Position numbers and translations under genes: made by a program. A model generated the notes under the pieces. That model was not told where the DNA came from and ran no database searches. It worked only from the letters and a program-made list of their open reading frames with translations. Of a stretch of DNA of 64,000 nt, positions 48,566-60,987 are shown in pieces (position 1 is the first letter of the stretch; every line of letters begins with the position of its first letter). Origin of the DNA: Tyto alba (Eukaryota > Chordata > Aves > Strigiformes > Tytonidae); NCBI RefSeq assembly GCF_018691265.1, contig NW_024881282.1:24696899-24760898 (forward strand), written 5' to 3'.

Positions 48566-48640
48566 AATTGAAATTTAGACAAGTGAAGTGACAAATTTTT
48601 CCATGGGCAGATATGGGATTAGAGCCCACACTCCCTCAAC
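48566..48640 (-). repeat. MIR-like SINE relic
   Basis: On the plus strand: GAAATTTAGACAAGTGAAGT, then GACAAATTTTT, then GGGCAGATATGGGATTAGAG, CCCACACTCCC. This follows reversed MIR (GAAACTGAGGCACAGAGAAGTGAAGTGAC ... GGCAGAGCTGGGATTAGAACCCA). Confidence 0.5.
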
Positions 48641-49085
48641 ACCTCTGCCCCAAGTTGCCCACCTGACTTTTCTGCCTCCTGCCTTCTCTGAGCAATGCCA
48701 TATGTATTACAGTAGCTTTCAGTCCAGTCATTACCAACTGATTATTTCTTTTTTTTTTTTTTTAATTATTGGAACTCAATTGACCATTTCAGATCAGTTC
48801 TGGATCCTAAATAATGTCCCTCTGCAAAATGGGTAACATCACTATTACTCTGAAAGGATAGTTTTCTCTGAAACAAAAAGCTCCATTTGGGTGAGCTGGA
48901 CAAATCCTGTTGGAAAACAGCTCCCAGCACAAATGTCAAAGTTCTGATCTAAAGCATCTGGTGGCTTATGATTATGGGAAATATCCCAATTTAATTCCGT
49001 CTATGTAGGGGTATGGGATGTTAATGACATCAGTGAAGGTGAGAAGGGTTACATTTAAGGGACAGAGCATAAGGTTTGGGCTCAG

Positions 49086-49245
49086 ACTGTCCTTGGCTTT
49101 CTTTCCAGTTCTGCTTTTAACTTGTAGTGTAAATGTGAAGCAGTCTTTTAACCTTCCTATAACTGTATTTTCACACTGAAGAACTGTGAATAGTATTTCC
49201 AAAGTTTTAAGAAGCTCTTTGAAATCCTTCACTTGTAAGGCATCA
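49086..49245 (+). repeat. MIR-like SINE relic
   Basis: TTCCAGTTCTGCTTTTAACTTGTAGTGTAAATGTGAAGCAGTCTTTTAACCTTCC-type order, here seen as 'TTCTGCTTTTAACTTGTAG', 'TCTTTTAACCTTCC' and 'TATTTTCACACTGAAG', followed near the end by TTTGAAATCCTTCAC. It parallels MIR (CTCTGCCACTTACTAGCTG, CACTTAACCTCTC, TTTCCTCATCTG, TGAAATGCTTAG). Strongly decayed. Confidence 0.45.
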
Positions 49246-52200
49246 GAAGTCAGTAATTTTGTTTGTTGTTTGGTTGTGGTTTTCCACCACGATCCTTAGA
49301 GAAGCAGTGGGCAATGCAAATCAGTTAATTCTCATAAATATGTAGCTCATAAATATCTAGAACCAAATAATAAAAGAAAGATTCAGACTTACTGAATTTA
49401 TTATTTATTTATTTTCCCATAGGAAAATGGAACATGCTTCTGTTTCATATTTGGTGCACTTAGTTTAAAAGAACTGTGGTGGTTTAATTTGTGTGTATGA
49501 AGTATGCCTGACATTTTCTCTTAATTTTAAACTGCAGGATATAAAAGAACAATATTTGTCTTTCTGCTTTTTTTGAGATTTTGTTTTCCGAATTTTAGAC
49601 GTGATGAACTAGGAAACACTGAAGCTATTTGCTAGAACCATTTTGTTTAGCTGCTTTTATAAAACTCTATCACAATTCACAGGTTTTGTCTGTTATGGAA
49701 ATGCCATTAAAGTGTGTGAGCTTTAAAAGACATCTGTACTTAAGAAGAAAAAGAAATACAACAACAAAGCACAAAATGGAAATGGTGAAGGTACTTTACA
49801 TACTATTTTCGGTAGTGTGCCATAAGGTTATGGCTTAATTTCCGAAGGATGAGCTGAAGTTCAACATTTTGAAGATAATTTATGATTTCCTGTGATTTTT
49901 TCAAAGTCAGATCTTAAAAAAGCACCCAACAGGCTTACCAAAGATTGACTTGAAGACAAGATATATATAAAAATTCCTTTCGCATTGTAGTCAGCGAACC
50001 AGGACAAGACTGAGAAAAACAAGTCCAAGATCTGTACACAAAGTGTGTACAAAGTGTGTTTAGCTTCAGTGATTGCAGATCAGTACTGGATAAATGTATT
50101 ACTGGGACTCTGGACCACTGTCATCCCATTAATTGTTAACTTGGGTAAATACATTTCAGGTTATTTCAAAAATTAAAAAATTAAAATGCTTATAGTATAC
50201 ACTTGGACCTGCCCTAAATATTACAATTCATAGGTGGTATGTAGGGATGTATAGTGGCATCCTTCACGATAGTTCAAGCCATGAGTGAAGGACTGTCTTC
50301 TTTGCTTTGGAGGCTGTGCAGCTCAAGATCACTTTGAAAGTCCCCTGGCTGAGAGAAACCTGTGTTGTAGTGTGCGTGATACCACATATGGACAGTCTGT
50401 TCTCCATGCCATCGCTGCAAGCTTTGCGCTGATTTGGATGGATGTAGGACTGGGGTCCTCAATGAGCTTATAGGTTGAGAACAAATATTTCTGAATCACT
50501 GCTTTGTGGGTGCTCTTTACTTCTAGAAAATATACAACTGCATTTGATCATTATTTGCATGAACTAAAAATGAAAATTAAGGTATTCTTTAAGTCTCTGT
50601 CTTGTTTTCTCTCCTGGGTCAGCTGGGAAGCTCTTGCTGGGATGAGGTGATAACCTCATCTGTGCACAGACCACTGGACAAATGCCTAATGTGTAAAAGG
50701 AGATGCTAATATATGGACAAGGATATTGTCCTGGAAGCAGGAGAAAGCTTTCAATGGTGGAAAAGCATGTCATCCTGTTCTGAACCATTTCAACATAAAA
50801 CTTTTCATACTTGAACTATATAGAAATTGCATATGCAGTAATTTTTACAAGCACACTTGTACACTGCAAGGAGAATGATAGATTAATCATGTGATATTTT
50901 ATAAAACACTAAGAAATCCATAAAGACATAATAATGTGAAAAAATCACATTTCAGTTTACATATACAGGGTGTCAGGATGTAGCATATTCTAGCTGGTCT
51001 CATCTGATATTAAAATCTGGAGTATAGCCACTCAAAGAAGCAATTATGTTTTAGAAACTGTATAGCAATCAATTTTTCTTGGTCCATCCAGAATACCTAG
51101 GGTGCTTCTTCATATGGAGATTAATACTCGTGTATCTTCTTTGCCATTGCTCAATCTACATCTACAAGCTTCTTTATAGGAGACTTTCTTGTAATCAGTA
51201 ATGGAATAGTTAATCATTATTGAATGTTATTTAAGTTTTCCCTTTGCTTTCTTTTATTTTGGTATAACAAATACTGTTCTATAAGGAGATACAGTGTAAC
51301 TGCAAACATTTTTTTTTTTCCCCCAACATTATTAGTATTGATTTACTGAATTTGGTCTGGTGAATTTACTACCATGGTGATTCTTGTTCCTTCTTGTTAG
51401 GAAATATGTTTCTTTTTTAATTCAACAGTTGAGAAAGTATTCTGATTGAAACCAGTAAGTGAAAAAATAAAAATATACAATACTGAAAAATATTAAAACC
51501 CACAAGTATTTGGAACAAAACAATGGAAAAACAACATGAATATACCACAAGAGCCCAGTTTTTAAACCTTTTAACTGTATTGTATCATGAAGACTCATTA
51601 ATTGTCAGTGTATACTAGTGAAATATGGTCTCCCTTGTCAGGTGGAGGAGCATATATGTGGAATACTTTTACTGGCAGTCCATTTCGCCTTCCTTAAGTA
51701 GCCAGTTTTTTAAATGAGTACAAAACATCTCTCTAAATTAAAAAAATATAAAAAGAAGCCTCAACAGCTCACAGGAAATCACACTTGAAAATGGCCAGAG
51801 CTGACTGTTAGAGGCAAACCCCATGAGATTGGCAGCTTTGCAGCAGCCTGTGCGGGTGAAGTGTCTCAATGGACTGGGCTTTGAGGCTTGAGATTGTCCT
51901 AATGATGTCTTATCCCTAGCGTGATTATGGATGCTTCTTTTCCATTCAGTATGTAATCATTTTCATTTTAGTTATGTAACATCTGTATGAGAAAATAAGA
52001 AGCCTCCTCAGCCTTGAGATTTTTTTCAGCGTTACATTCCTCTACTGTCCAGTTAGATAGTGCTGGATGGGAAATGGTCTGATTTCCCACTGCTGCTGGG
52101 CAAGATGGAAGAAGAGAAGACATTCAAAACTAAGACATTCTCAAGGTGAAGTCTTGAGGGTTTATTCTTTAATTTGAGTGAATGTTCACTTCTGTTATTT

Positions 52201-53910
52201 TACGGTAATTGTGGAATAAATTGGTACTCTTATTAAAAACAAACCTAATTCTAAGATGAAATTGAAACAAATGCATTGACAAGGAGGTTGATTGAGCCTG
52301 ATCTTTTTAGAGTGAAGAAAGAAATGCATGCTGACTTCAATAGGCACTAGATCAGACTTTAAATATTTGTGACATTGAATTCTAACCTTGGTTTGTTTGC
52401 CATCCTTAATGTGGAATGTTCCCAGGGATTTTTAGGGTTATACTGTTATTTTTAAAGTCTGCCCAGTTTTTCTAAGAAATATTTTCAGCTACTTTCCACA
52501 ATTTGCCTTTTCAGTTTTAATTAATTCATAATTTATTTTGGAGGAATATTAAAGGAACTAGGCAGGGATTAAGATTTCACTGTGGGCTCCAAAACCCAAA
52601 AGATGGTTGTAAGAATTAAGAAGGCCTAAAAACACGTGACAGTGATCTATGAGATTTCTGTGGTTTTGGGTTGTAATCCTGTGAGAATTACACATTTCAT
52701 TACTACTGAAATCTAGCATTAGCCTAACTGCATTCTGGAACCAAATGAGCTTCCCTTCTCATCTGTAGGACATGTAAATGACCTGTCTGAACATTTCTTG
52801 ATTGTATTCTACCCCACTGGATTACCTGGAGAAGCACCAATTTATTCTACAAGTCACTTTCATACCAAGTGATTTCCTGATTTCTTCTCAGACGTCAAAA
52901 CACCAGATGAGAATGGAGGTCTTAAATTTAATCACTATCTGCCCTGGAGGTCCAAGTTCCCTGAGGGCCTTGACATGTTTTTGCCAGTCTTGGTGATTGC
53001 TCACCAGCTCTTTTACAAATATTTGGTTATGAATCTTATACTCCTGGAAGAGTAGGTCTTTATATTACCCACATGTGGTTTGTCTTCTTGTCCATGCTGA
53101 CCCTGTTGTTTTTCCCAGTAGTCTTAATCTTCAGGTGACACAAGCTGAAACTCTCACCATACTAAGACATGGATGCACCTGTATGAAGGCCAAGTTTATC
53201 AGAACTTGCAGACCAAATTTCAAAAGCACTCAACACGATGAGACTGAGTGGAATCCAAAAGCATCACAAAAATGGTAACAAAAGTTATAACAGGAAACTA
53301 GTTCAACTAATGCTGTAATTTCTGGTATGGAGAGATGCTTTGCTTTTCTCATCTCAGTCATCTTTCAGAATAGCTAACTAGGAGATGGAAGAAGGATGCA
53401 TACACAGACTAGTTTCAAATGTTTAGCGCTCTAAAATCCTCATCCCAGGGATACTGAACATTTTTCTGCTTTCTGTGCAACGTTTTTTCCAGCTCATATC
53501 ATAAAGCAATGGCAATTAGGCTTCACTATTGATTCTCCCACTCTTGGGCACCAGCACAGAATATGCAAAACAGCGAATGAAAAGCAGGAATTGTCTTGCC
53601 ACTAATGGAGCAGGCAGCTGGTAACCCCACTTCCAGTTCCTAATGTGTATGGGTGATGGAGAAAGGCTGTAATCATCCAAGTCAGAATAAAGTGCCTTCG
53701 CACAAACCAGTCCCTGAATGATGCAAAACGATGGTTGCCTGGCAATCTTTTTAAGCTTTTGATACTGCTAATCTGCTATGTATTTTTCACACAGCACCAT
53801 TCTTAGATAATTGCTGTAGCTGGTGCCATAGAAAAGAATCTTTAAATTGTATATATTAGGTGGTTTTGCTGATGAGATTGCCTGTTAGCAATCTTCTTAT
53901 TGTCCTGTGA
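49246..53910. other. Single-copy, AT-rich DNA
   Basis: No gene, RNA or mobile element recognised in nearly 5 kb. T-runs at 51309-51319. An acceptor-like TCTTGTTTTCTCTCCTGGGTCAG ending at 50622 precedes a 28-codon open frame without support. Confidence 0.55.
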
Positions 53911-54258
53911 TGGTTCCAAGTGATTGTTTCAGACCCCGAACATGATCTGGAAGCCTGGGAGTTATTGGATCAGAGTTTTGATTTTGGCAACAGCAAAACA
54001 TATTACATGACATTATGTGAGTGGCAAAAATCCACTGTGTTCCCATATCACTGGCTGTTCAGTGGAGAAATGACAAAAATTGATGCTTACCTCAATCAGA
54101 TGTTTTTGGACTGTATTACTGTAAAGGATGGTAAAAGTTCCTGCGGTCAAGCTGTGAGCATGGGCAGACGGCTATCTGGACAATTTATTAGTTGTCCTAC
54201 AGAAGATACTGAGATCCCTGCTTTAGTAGATAACTCACCTAGGCTACTGTTGCTTTGA
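53911..54258 (+). other. Unrecognised open frame, 116 codons, no ATG at the start
   Basis: The frame is open from just after a stop at 53908 to 54258 and contains PEHDLEAWELLDQSFDFGNS. There is an acceptor-like TTGTTTCAG ending at 53932 and a weak donor-like GTAAAG at 54121, which would give a 188-nt exon open in this frame. AT-rich base use resembles the flanks. I recognise no homologue. The number of frames examined makes chance the leading explanation. Confidence 0.2.
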
Positions 54259-54330
54259 ATTTTCTCACCAGCCTAATGCTGCTATGGCTGATACACGTAC
54301 TTTTTAAAATAAACTTTAAATAATAAATTT

Positions 54331-54582
54331 TTCACATTTTCCCTCTTGTCATATGCTTCAATCTCATTTTCCTTTCCATTTTGTCATCCAGTTCTCACCT
54401 CCTCATCTCCCCTTTTTTTATTTTCTCATACCTGTTTTTCCTCCTTGTCTTTCCCTCCTTTATATTGCTTACTTTCTATTTTCCTTCACAGTATTTTGTC
54501 CTCTCTTCCCTCCCTGTCTCTCACCTTCTCTCTTTCTTCTTTCTATCACTACATTCTCCCTTTCTTCTTTCTTTCTACTCAG
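54331..54582 (+). other. Long pyrimidine-rich tract ending in an acceptor-like site
   Basis: About 250 nt dominated by C and T on the plus strand, ending TTCTTTCTTTCTACTCAG. All three plus-strand frames are open across most of it simply because stop codons need purines; those overlapping frames are not genes. It may be a mirror-repeat-like, triplex-capable tract or the pyrimidine stretch of an intron end. Confidence 0.75.
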
Positions 54583-55286
54583 TACGTTAATAAAACATTT
54601 AACCATTTAAATATCTTCTGTCTCTGCTCTTCATGTTCCTGAATCATTGCTATAGTTCTACCAAAACTTAATTACCACATCAAAGAAGAGCTGTCCTCAT
54701 TTAGCCAGGATTTCAGCCTTTTCAGATTTTTTTTTAACATATTTGACCTAATTAGAAAGCCCATTTAAAATGATACTTCTACAGAAGCAGAAGGAAATTG
54801 TACAAGTTGTTGCCAGGATATTGAACATGTCTTACACAGAATTTGAGAAATATGAAAATGACAGAAACTTTATTGAAAACATTTCTTTTATAAAAAACTT
54901 ATAAGTGAGTTGTAGGTGTTGAAATAATACTGATGGTTAGATATAATAGCGTCCCGCTTTTATGATAATAGCACATACTTTATCAGGTAAATATGATAAT
55001 TTTAATGTAATAAACAATAATCATGTATCAAGGTCTGTAATCACTACACTTTATGACATTATTTTATGATCTATTTGCAACAAAACCACTTTATTTTCAT
55101 CACATACTTTTTATGACTTCCTTGTTCCTAATAAGGTAAATATAGTTTCCACAGTGTCCGCACAAGAACTGTATATAATAAACTGGTGAGTCCTAATGTT
55201 TTCCCTTCTGTAAGTTGTTACATTCTCTAGTTATTAACTTTTTGTATGTAATCGTAAGCTATGACAGCTTATTATTTTAATTCTAG
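54583..55286. other. Very AT-rich single-copy DNA
   Basis: No repeat or gene recognised. Multiple TAAT/ATTA motifs and TTTATGA repeats (around 55.05-55.12 kb) lie directly upstream of the candidate exon. Confidence 0.5.
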
Positions 55287-55351
55287 ATTTAAGCATTGTG
55301 ACCCGTACGGAATCAGTACTTCAGGTGCCTTCCAGCCCTGTTTTGGAGATG
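55287..55351 (+). other. Candidate exon, 65 nt, unknown transcript
   Basis: Preceded by TTATTTTAATTCTAG and followed by a consensus donor GATG/GTGAGT. Two of three frames are open: one reads LSIVTRTESVLQVPSSPVLE, the other FKHCDPYGISTSGAFQPCFG. It holds two CpGs (CCCGTACGG) in an AT-rich, CpG-poor setting, which is mildly suggestive of constraint. Its second frame is phase-compatible with the candidate at 58754. I recognise no protein. Confidence 0.3.
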
Positions 55352-58199
55352 GTGAGTCTGCAGCTACTAAATCTTTGTTAAAATTGTCAGTAGAGTGAAA
55401 TATTTTAGCAATCACTCCTATTAATCAGTAGAATAATTCACTTAGGAAAATGCCAAATTCAAAACTGTGTGGGAATTGTAATCAAGGCTATGTGTCCTTC
55501 TGAAATGCACAGGGATACTCAGACTGACAGTTGTAGCTTGTTTATCATAACGAAAAATTTCTTATTCTGCAGGCAGGAAACTCTCTGGTGTGTGTCATGT
55601 AAGAGACCAGCACGTTGAGATCTCCCTTGCCTTAAAAACTACAGGCAGCAACTTCTGCTGGATTAATTCTGTTGACTTGGATGGAGTTAAAAGAGCAAAG
55701 AATTTATTACTGTATCCAGTTTGCTTAATCCCTAGGAACATGCAAATGCCTCAAAGGTATGTCTTAAAACTCCACAGCATCTCTTTAGTGTATAAATAAG
55801 ACAGGCTGCTGTGAGAGTGAAGTACCTTACCTGCTCCCTTTTGCAGCAGGGCAGTAAGGATCCTGGCTTGCATACTTGAAAGTCTCTGAGATAATGACTT
55901 ATAAAGCTGATATTTTTTCAGGCCTGTTTTACTCTCTGCCTAGGATTCAGCTGACTCTGCTATGAGAAAAAGATAAAGATAATTTTTTTTTTTTTTTTTA
56001 ATGAACAGTTCTATATTTGGAATGGCTGGGAACCGAAGGTTGAATGTGGGAGAAAATTAGACCCAACTGAATAATGTTGTAACTCTGGAAACACTAACTT
56101 TTTGTAGGCTACGTTAGGGTATGTTGTCTATCATGCTTTCTACATGCATAGTAACTGTTTAATAAAGAATGCCCTAAGAAGATGATATTCAGAAGAAAGC
56201 TTGTGCTGTGTATGCATTCACAGCTAATTTATCTGCATAGTAAATATGCACTTTTGATAGAGGGAGATTATGAAGTTACAATGCACGTCATTTTCAGTGG
56301 TCACAGTAGGATCCCTGCATCTTCCAATGTGCCAGATCAATAAATCAGAGATTGAATAAGCCTCATTGAGTATGTTTCTTGGCTCTGGATCATTTTCTCA
56401 TGAAGTCCTTGGGCATCTGTTTACTGCCTCCAACTCAAGGGGGAGCAGACTGCTAACATGAAACAGAGCGCTTTCATGCCAAATAGCCTGAAGCCAAATG
56501 GCTCTGGATTATGTATGGTATGCACAAGCAGAATACTGATTTCTTGAATGGTAAAACCTGACAGAAACGGACCTTCATTTGACTGGAGCCTGCAGGTATA
56601 ACAATCATTTAAGTGTGCAATTATGCATTTCAAGATAACATTCAAAGTCTTGTGGAACTTATCATATAAATTTTATTCTTTTCAGTGTTTCCTAGCTCTT
56701 TTTCCATGTGATGGCTGATGTAATGTGTTTTCTGACTAAGGAAATCACTCCAGAAATGGCTGCTTCTTGGTGGTCTCATGTTCTATCTGTGATCATTGAG
56801 CTTGCTCCACATTTTTCAGGGTGAGAAGCAGTTAAGTTCCGGTTGTTATAATAAAGCAACCATTGTTGACTAGTGGCTGTAGCTGTCTGTCCTGAGGTTT
56901 GAAGACCTTTGTCCTATTTTGTCATATAAATTATCAGCATTTCCTCTGTTCTTGTCTTCTTAGCACAAATAAGTGATATGTGAACAGTATATTCCCTTAC
57001 GGGTAGCAACTTTCTGAGCATCACACATGGCAGCAGGAGCACTAATGGAAAAAAGAAAAAACAAAAATGAAAGCAAAACCAAACCAAAACATAGGCAGCA
57101 TAAATCCCATAAACTCTTTAAACCCACCCTTCTCTTTTAGAATATAAGATACGTATTGATAAATCAGTCCCTTTGCTGGATAGTAGAGTGGCAGATTTTC
57201 CAAGAAGCACAGAGCATAACTGAATATCTTTAATTAAATACCATTAAAATAAATAGGTTTTTTGCTATGATTTTGTACAGTAGCAGATTAGCTGCGGAAA
57301 TTAGCTGTGGGAAGCAACTTATGCAAAAAATGATACCGCATATTATGGGAGCCATTAAAGTAAATGGTGCTACTATTCCATTAATTTAAATGGGAAATTA
57401 GGATTGCTGATAAACGATTAAAAGACTTTGCTTGCAGCAAACACACAGGAACACTTCTTTTAGAAACTGAGAATCTTGGACTGTTCCAAGCAAAATATAA
57501 TTTGTGAGACTAATGGTCATATACTGAGTACCCTCTTTTTCCACTGGCTCACCATCAGCTGGAGGTGCTCAGCATCCCTCAGTGAAACATTAAGTAGCTG
57601 TAAAAATGAGACCTTGTGCTCCAAAAATATGTTTGGGAGATAAGTCTTTTCATAGATGAGTCAAGCTATTTGTGGAAGTTTCCAGGAATGAGCAATTTTT
57701 GATAGTGAGATAATCCTAGTTGCAGAGGCATCGTGTTCACTCTTTGGATTTTAACAAGTGCCAATTGAGTAAAGTGGTTTGTGGCCTTCCCAGAAGAGCT
57801 CACTTTGAAAGTTACTGTCTTAAAATATAGTCTGTCTCACAGGGTGTTAAACTTATTAGCCAGTAAAAAAAAAGAGATCTTTCAGTGCTGTGCAAATGAA
57901 CTCTGGGAACAGACGGTGGGTATAACACCACAACAGAGATAGTTCTTAAGCAAACAGGGCAGAATTTGTCATTGCTGCCAAATACGTCTTGGGTTTCTCC
58001 ATAGTAAATATGAGACAATGCAATAGTATTTAAATAATTAATGAAATAGAATGCATTTTTACAGTAGCATTTCTACTATTTCTTGATTACTTGTAGTAAT
58101 GTAACATCCATACACTAGAACTGTACTGTGCTAGATACTGTGCAAATATAAAAGAAAAATTTCATTCATTTCATATATACATTTTTTTAAACTGTGAAC
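55352..58199. other. Single-copy AT-rich DNA
   Basis: No gene recognised. A small splice-flanked segment (55573-55598, after TTCTTATTCTGCAG and before GTAAGA) is too short to judge. T-run at 55982-55999. The block 57230-57440 is rich in TAAT-type motifs (see findings). Confidence 0.55.
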
Positions 58200-58353
58200 A
58201 GGAAAACAGGTTGCTCAGAGAGCAAGTGGAATGTGCCTCCCTGGAAGTATTCAAAACCCAACTGAATAAGGCCCTGTGCCACTTGCTCCCACTATGAAGC
58301 CTTAAGCAGTGGGTCCAGAGGTTCCTTCCAACATAAATATTGTATGATGCTAC
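58200..58353 (+). mobile_element. CR1 LINE 3' tail fragment, decayed
   Basis: Contains AACAGGTTGCTCAGAGAGCA, then TGCCTCCCTGGAAGTATTCA, AAACCCAACTGAATAAGGCC, CTGTGCCACTTGCTC, then CAGAGGTTCCTTCCAACA and a degenerate octamer end (TTGTATGATGCTA). Some internal sequence of the tail is missing. Confidence 0.85.
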
Positions 58354-58753
58354 TCTATACTCCTAGTTATAGATAATTATACAGTTCTATTATAATCCAA
58401 AGGGCAGATGAAAAGATAGTTACGATGTATCTCGTTGCACAGAAGGTGTTTGAGGTGTACAGGAAAAAAAGAAGAATCATGGTCAGAACTAATTTTTCTA
58501 TTTAGCCAGTGATACTATCATATTTCTCGACTCCTCTCACAAACTCAGTTCCAGCCAGGCTGCACTAACTTTTACAGGATAAACTTCTAAAAGTGCAGAA
58601 AATAGAGCAAGCCAGTCAAAGAAAAATTCCTATCAACCACCTCTCAGCTGCAGATGGAGCTTTTTCCTATTTGTGGCTTAAATGTGTCGGTAAAGTCTTC
58701 ATTTTGTCATACTTAGGGTTTTGATTTGTCTTTTTTTTTTTTTTTTCTTTCAG

Positions 58754-58797
58754 TGAGACTTGTTGACCACATGAATTTCCAGCAAAATAAAATCAAG
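58754..58797 (+). other. Candidate small exon, 44 nt, unknown transcript
   Basis: Preceded by a very strong pyrimidine tract and acceptor (long T run, CTTTCAG) and followed by AAG/GTGAAG. One frame is open (RLVDHMNFQQNKIK) and continues open through the donor to 58896. The phase fits the candidate at 55287 in one of that segment's open frames. The T run alone can create an acceptor-like signal, so this is weak. Confidence 0.2.
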
Positions 58798-60555
58798 GTG
58801 AAGAGAAATGTCCCCTTGACCTTAGATATGATGAGGTTCTCCTGCCATGAGGCTGTGCCATGTCCCACAGATGCTTCCTGTCTGTCTGTTTGCTAGTTGG
58901 AAGGATCTACTCTGTTTGCATTCCCTTCACAGGATCAGGGAAGCAAGACCACCGAAATATCAGATGATTAGAGATGCTCTTGGATTTGAAATTGTTGTAT
59001 CTCCCAGATATGACACTAGTAGTATCAGTTCTGCTTCTGTATCTGACAGGTATTTGGTGCTGAATATAGCCAAGAAAATATTGTACAATGCATGGAGAAG
59101 ACTGCACTCTAAATATCTTTAGGACCATCAGGCTAGTTTTATGTTAGCACCAGAAATCTGTTTTTCTGGAAGAAACAGAAGCTAGGAATAATGTGTGAAA
59201 AAAAGTAATGAAAACCTTTCCACCACTTCTCAAACCAACTGTTTTGGTTTAGATTGTCAAAACACTGTTTTGTCATCATTTTCCTCCATTGCTTTGTGGA
59301 ATGGAAAACCAATTTTTCAATGGCAACTATACTTTTCATTGACTCTTTTGCAACTTGATAAAAACTCTACAAAGTTATTCTTTCTAGTAATTCTCTCTAG
59401 TGGAGCAGAGCTGGGAACAGACCTTTTCCCAAGTGGGTCTGCAAGTCAAACAGCTTCAACAGAAGATGTAGAAGCTTATACCCATTCACCATTTCAAATG
59501 GGAAACTCCAGAGCTCACTTATGTGTTCCCCTACCTCCAGTAGCTATACAGATATGAACTATGATGTTATGCCTCCTCAAGGTCCCTGGAAGCCATGAGC
59601 TTCACACTGTTCCTAGTTCAGTCTTAGAGCAGTGCACCTCATGCCCATTTTACATCAGAGGAGAATCCATATTCTTTCTGTATTAGGGTATAGTTAACAT
59701 TGCAGATATGAGACTTTTTTAGTGCTGTGTTTTTGCCGTTTCTCAAAATATTCCTCTTAATCATTTCCTTCTTGCTGATAGTGACTATATTTAGTACCTC
59801 TTATTCCACATGGAAGGGAATTTATGGTTCCCACAGCTCTACAACAGGTGGCCAAAGTTTACCAAAATGCTGGCAAATGCCTTAGACTGGAATCAAAGTT
59901 GTCTGCAAACACTACTTTACTAATATTTGTCACAGCTGTGGGGGTTTTTTATGCTTTGATGCATTAGAGAAAAAAACAAAACTGCCAAACATAATGAAAA
60001 ACTCTTAAAAAATGCACAGATGCCATTTTAATCTCCAGTAAGTTTCCCTATTGTATATCCAAACAAAACTAAAGGAGTTTACAGGAAATGCTTCTTGCTG
60101 TGGCTTAGCTATTGAAATTAATGGGACTGTAATACCATTCAGCTGTTTGAAAATGGAATTTATCTTATCATACACTTTGGGTGTAAAGAAATGTATCAGG
60201 CAGAATATGTCTTCCAAAGGCTTCTATTGTAATGAATGTGACATTCATTATTTTTCCTAGACAAGTTTATTTCAGAAAAAGAAAATGAATACAAATGGGT
60301 TATTGAAAGTAATTTGTGAATTCACTCAATATTTTGAAAGGATAAGAAAAATGTCATGGCCATTGTCAGATAAAATGGATTTCTTTAATATTACAGAGAG
60401 ATGGTTATACAACACAGGCTGATCTCTTTCCTGTCCCTTACTACAATTTGTCAAGTTGCTGAAGACCTGCATTCTGGCCTTCTAACTTGCCTTAGCCATG
60501 GAGTGCAGCTCTCTTCTTCAGAAGTGCACTAATAAAAGACCTGTCTGCATTTCAG
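58798..60555. other. Single-copy AT-rich DNA
   Basis: Open frames at 58847-59122 and 59195-59557 have no recognisable similarity. No mobile element identified. Confidence 0.5.
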
Positions 60556-60612
60556 ATTCTGGTTGGCACAACGCAGCTTCCATTTTCACACGCTTGCCTT
60601 TTATACAGACAG
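60556..60612 (+). other. Candidate small exon, 57 nt, unknown transcript
   Basis: Preceded by GACCTGTCTGCATTTCAG and followed by a strong donor ACAG/GTAAAG. The length is a multiple of three and all three frames are open, so no frame is preferred (one reads ILVGTTQLPFSHACLLYRQ). It contains two CpGs. Compatible in phase with the candidate at 58754. Confidence 0.25.
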
Positions 60613-60838
60613 GTAAAGATGGGAGGGGGTAGAAGTTGTGTCTGTCACCTCCATTTGAGCTTTGGTAGGTGGAGAGGGAGATTGCCTCATGGGCTGGAGG
60701 ACAGCAGTTAGCTATTTGCTTCCTGGGAGGAGATGGGAGATAGATCCCTTCCTAAACCTTCTGCTCTGTGCATCTCACACACTTGCTCACAGTTTAAAAT
60801 GCATTCTGTTCCACATGTGCATCATAAAGCTGCAAAAA

Positions 60839-60854
60839 TGTGTGTGTGTGTGTG
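60839..60854. repeat. (TG)n microsatellite, 8 units
   Basis: Eight TG units, the last followed by ATGAAATAAG. Confidence 0.9.
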
Positions 60855-60987
60855 TATGAAATAAGAGAGGTGAGGCAAAAGTGACTGGGTCATGTGTGTA
60901 ACAAAATCTGAGGAATGAGGCCATCAATTCACAGCAGCAGTGAAGGGGACATGTGCCTTTGTAATGCTCCAGTGGCTGAGTCTAATG

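Noticed and set aside
54346..54642. Three overlapping serine/phenylalanine/leucine-rich open frames
   Set aside because: All three frames of a pyrimidine-rich tract are open because stop codons need purines; low-complexity translation.
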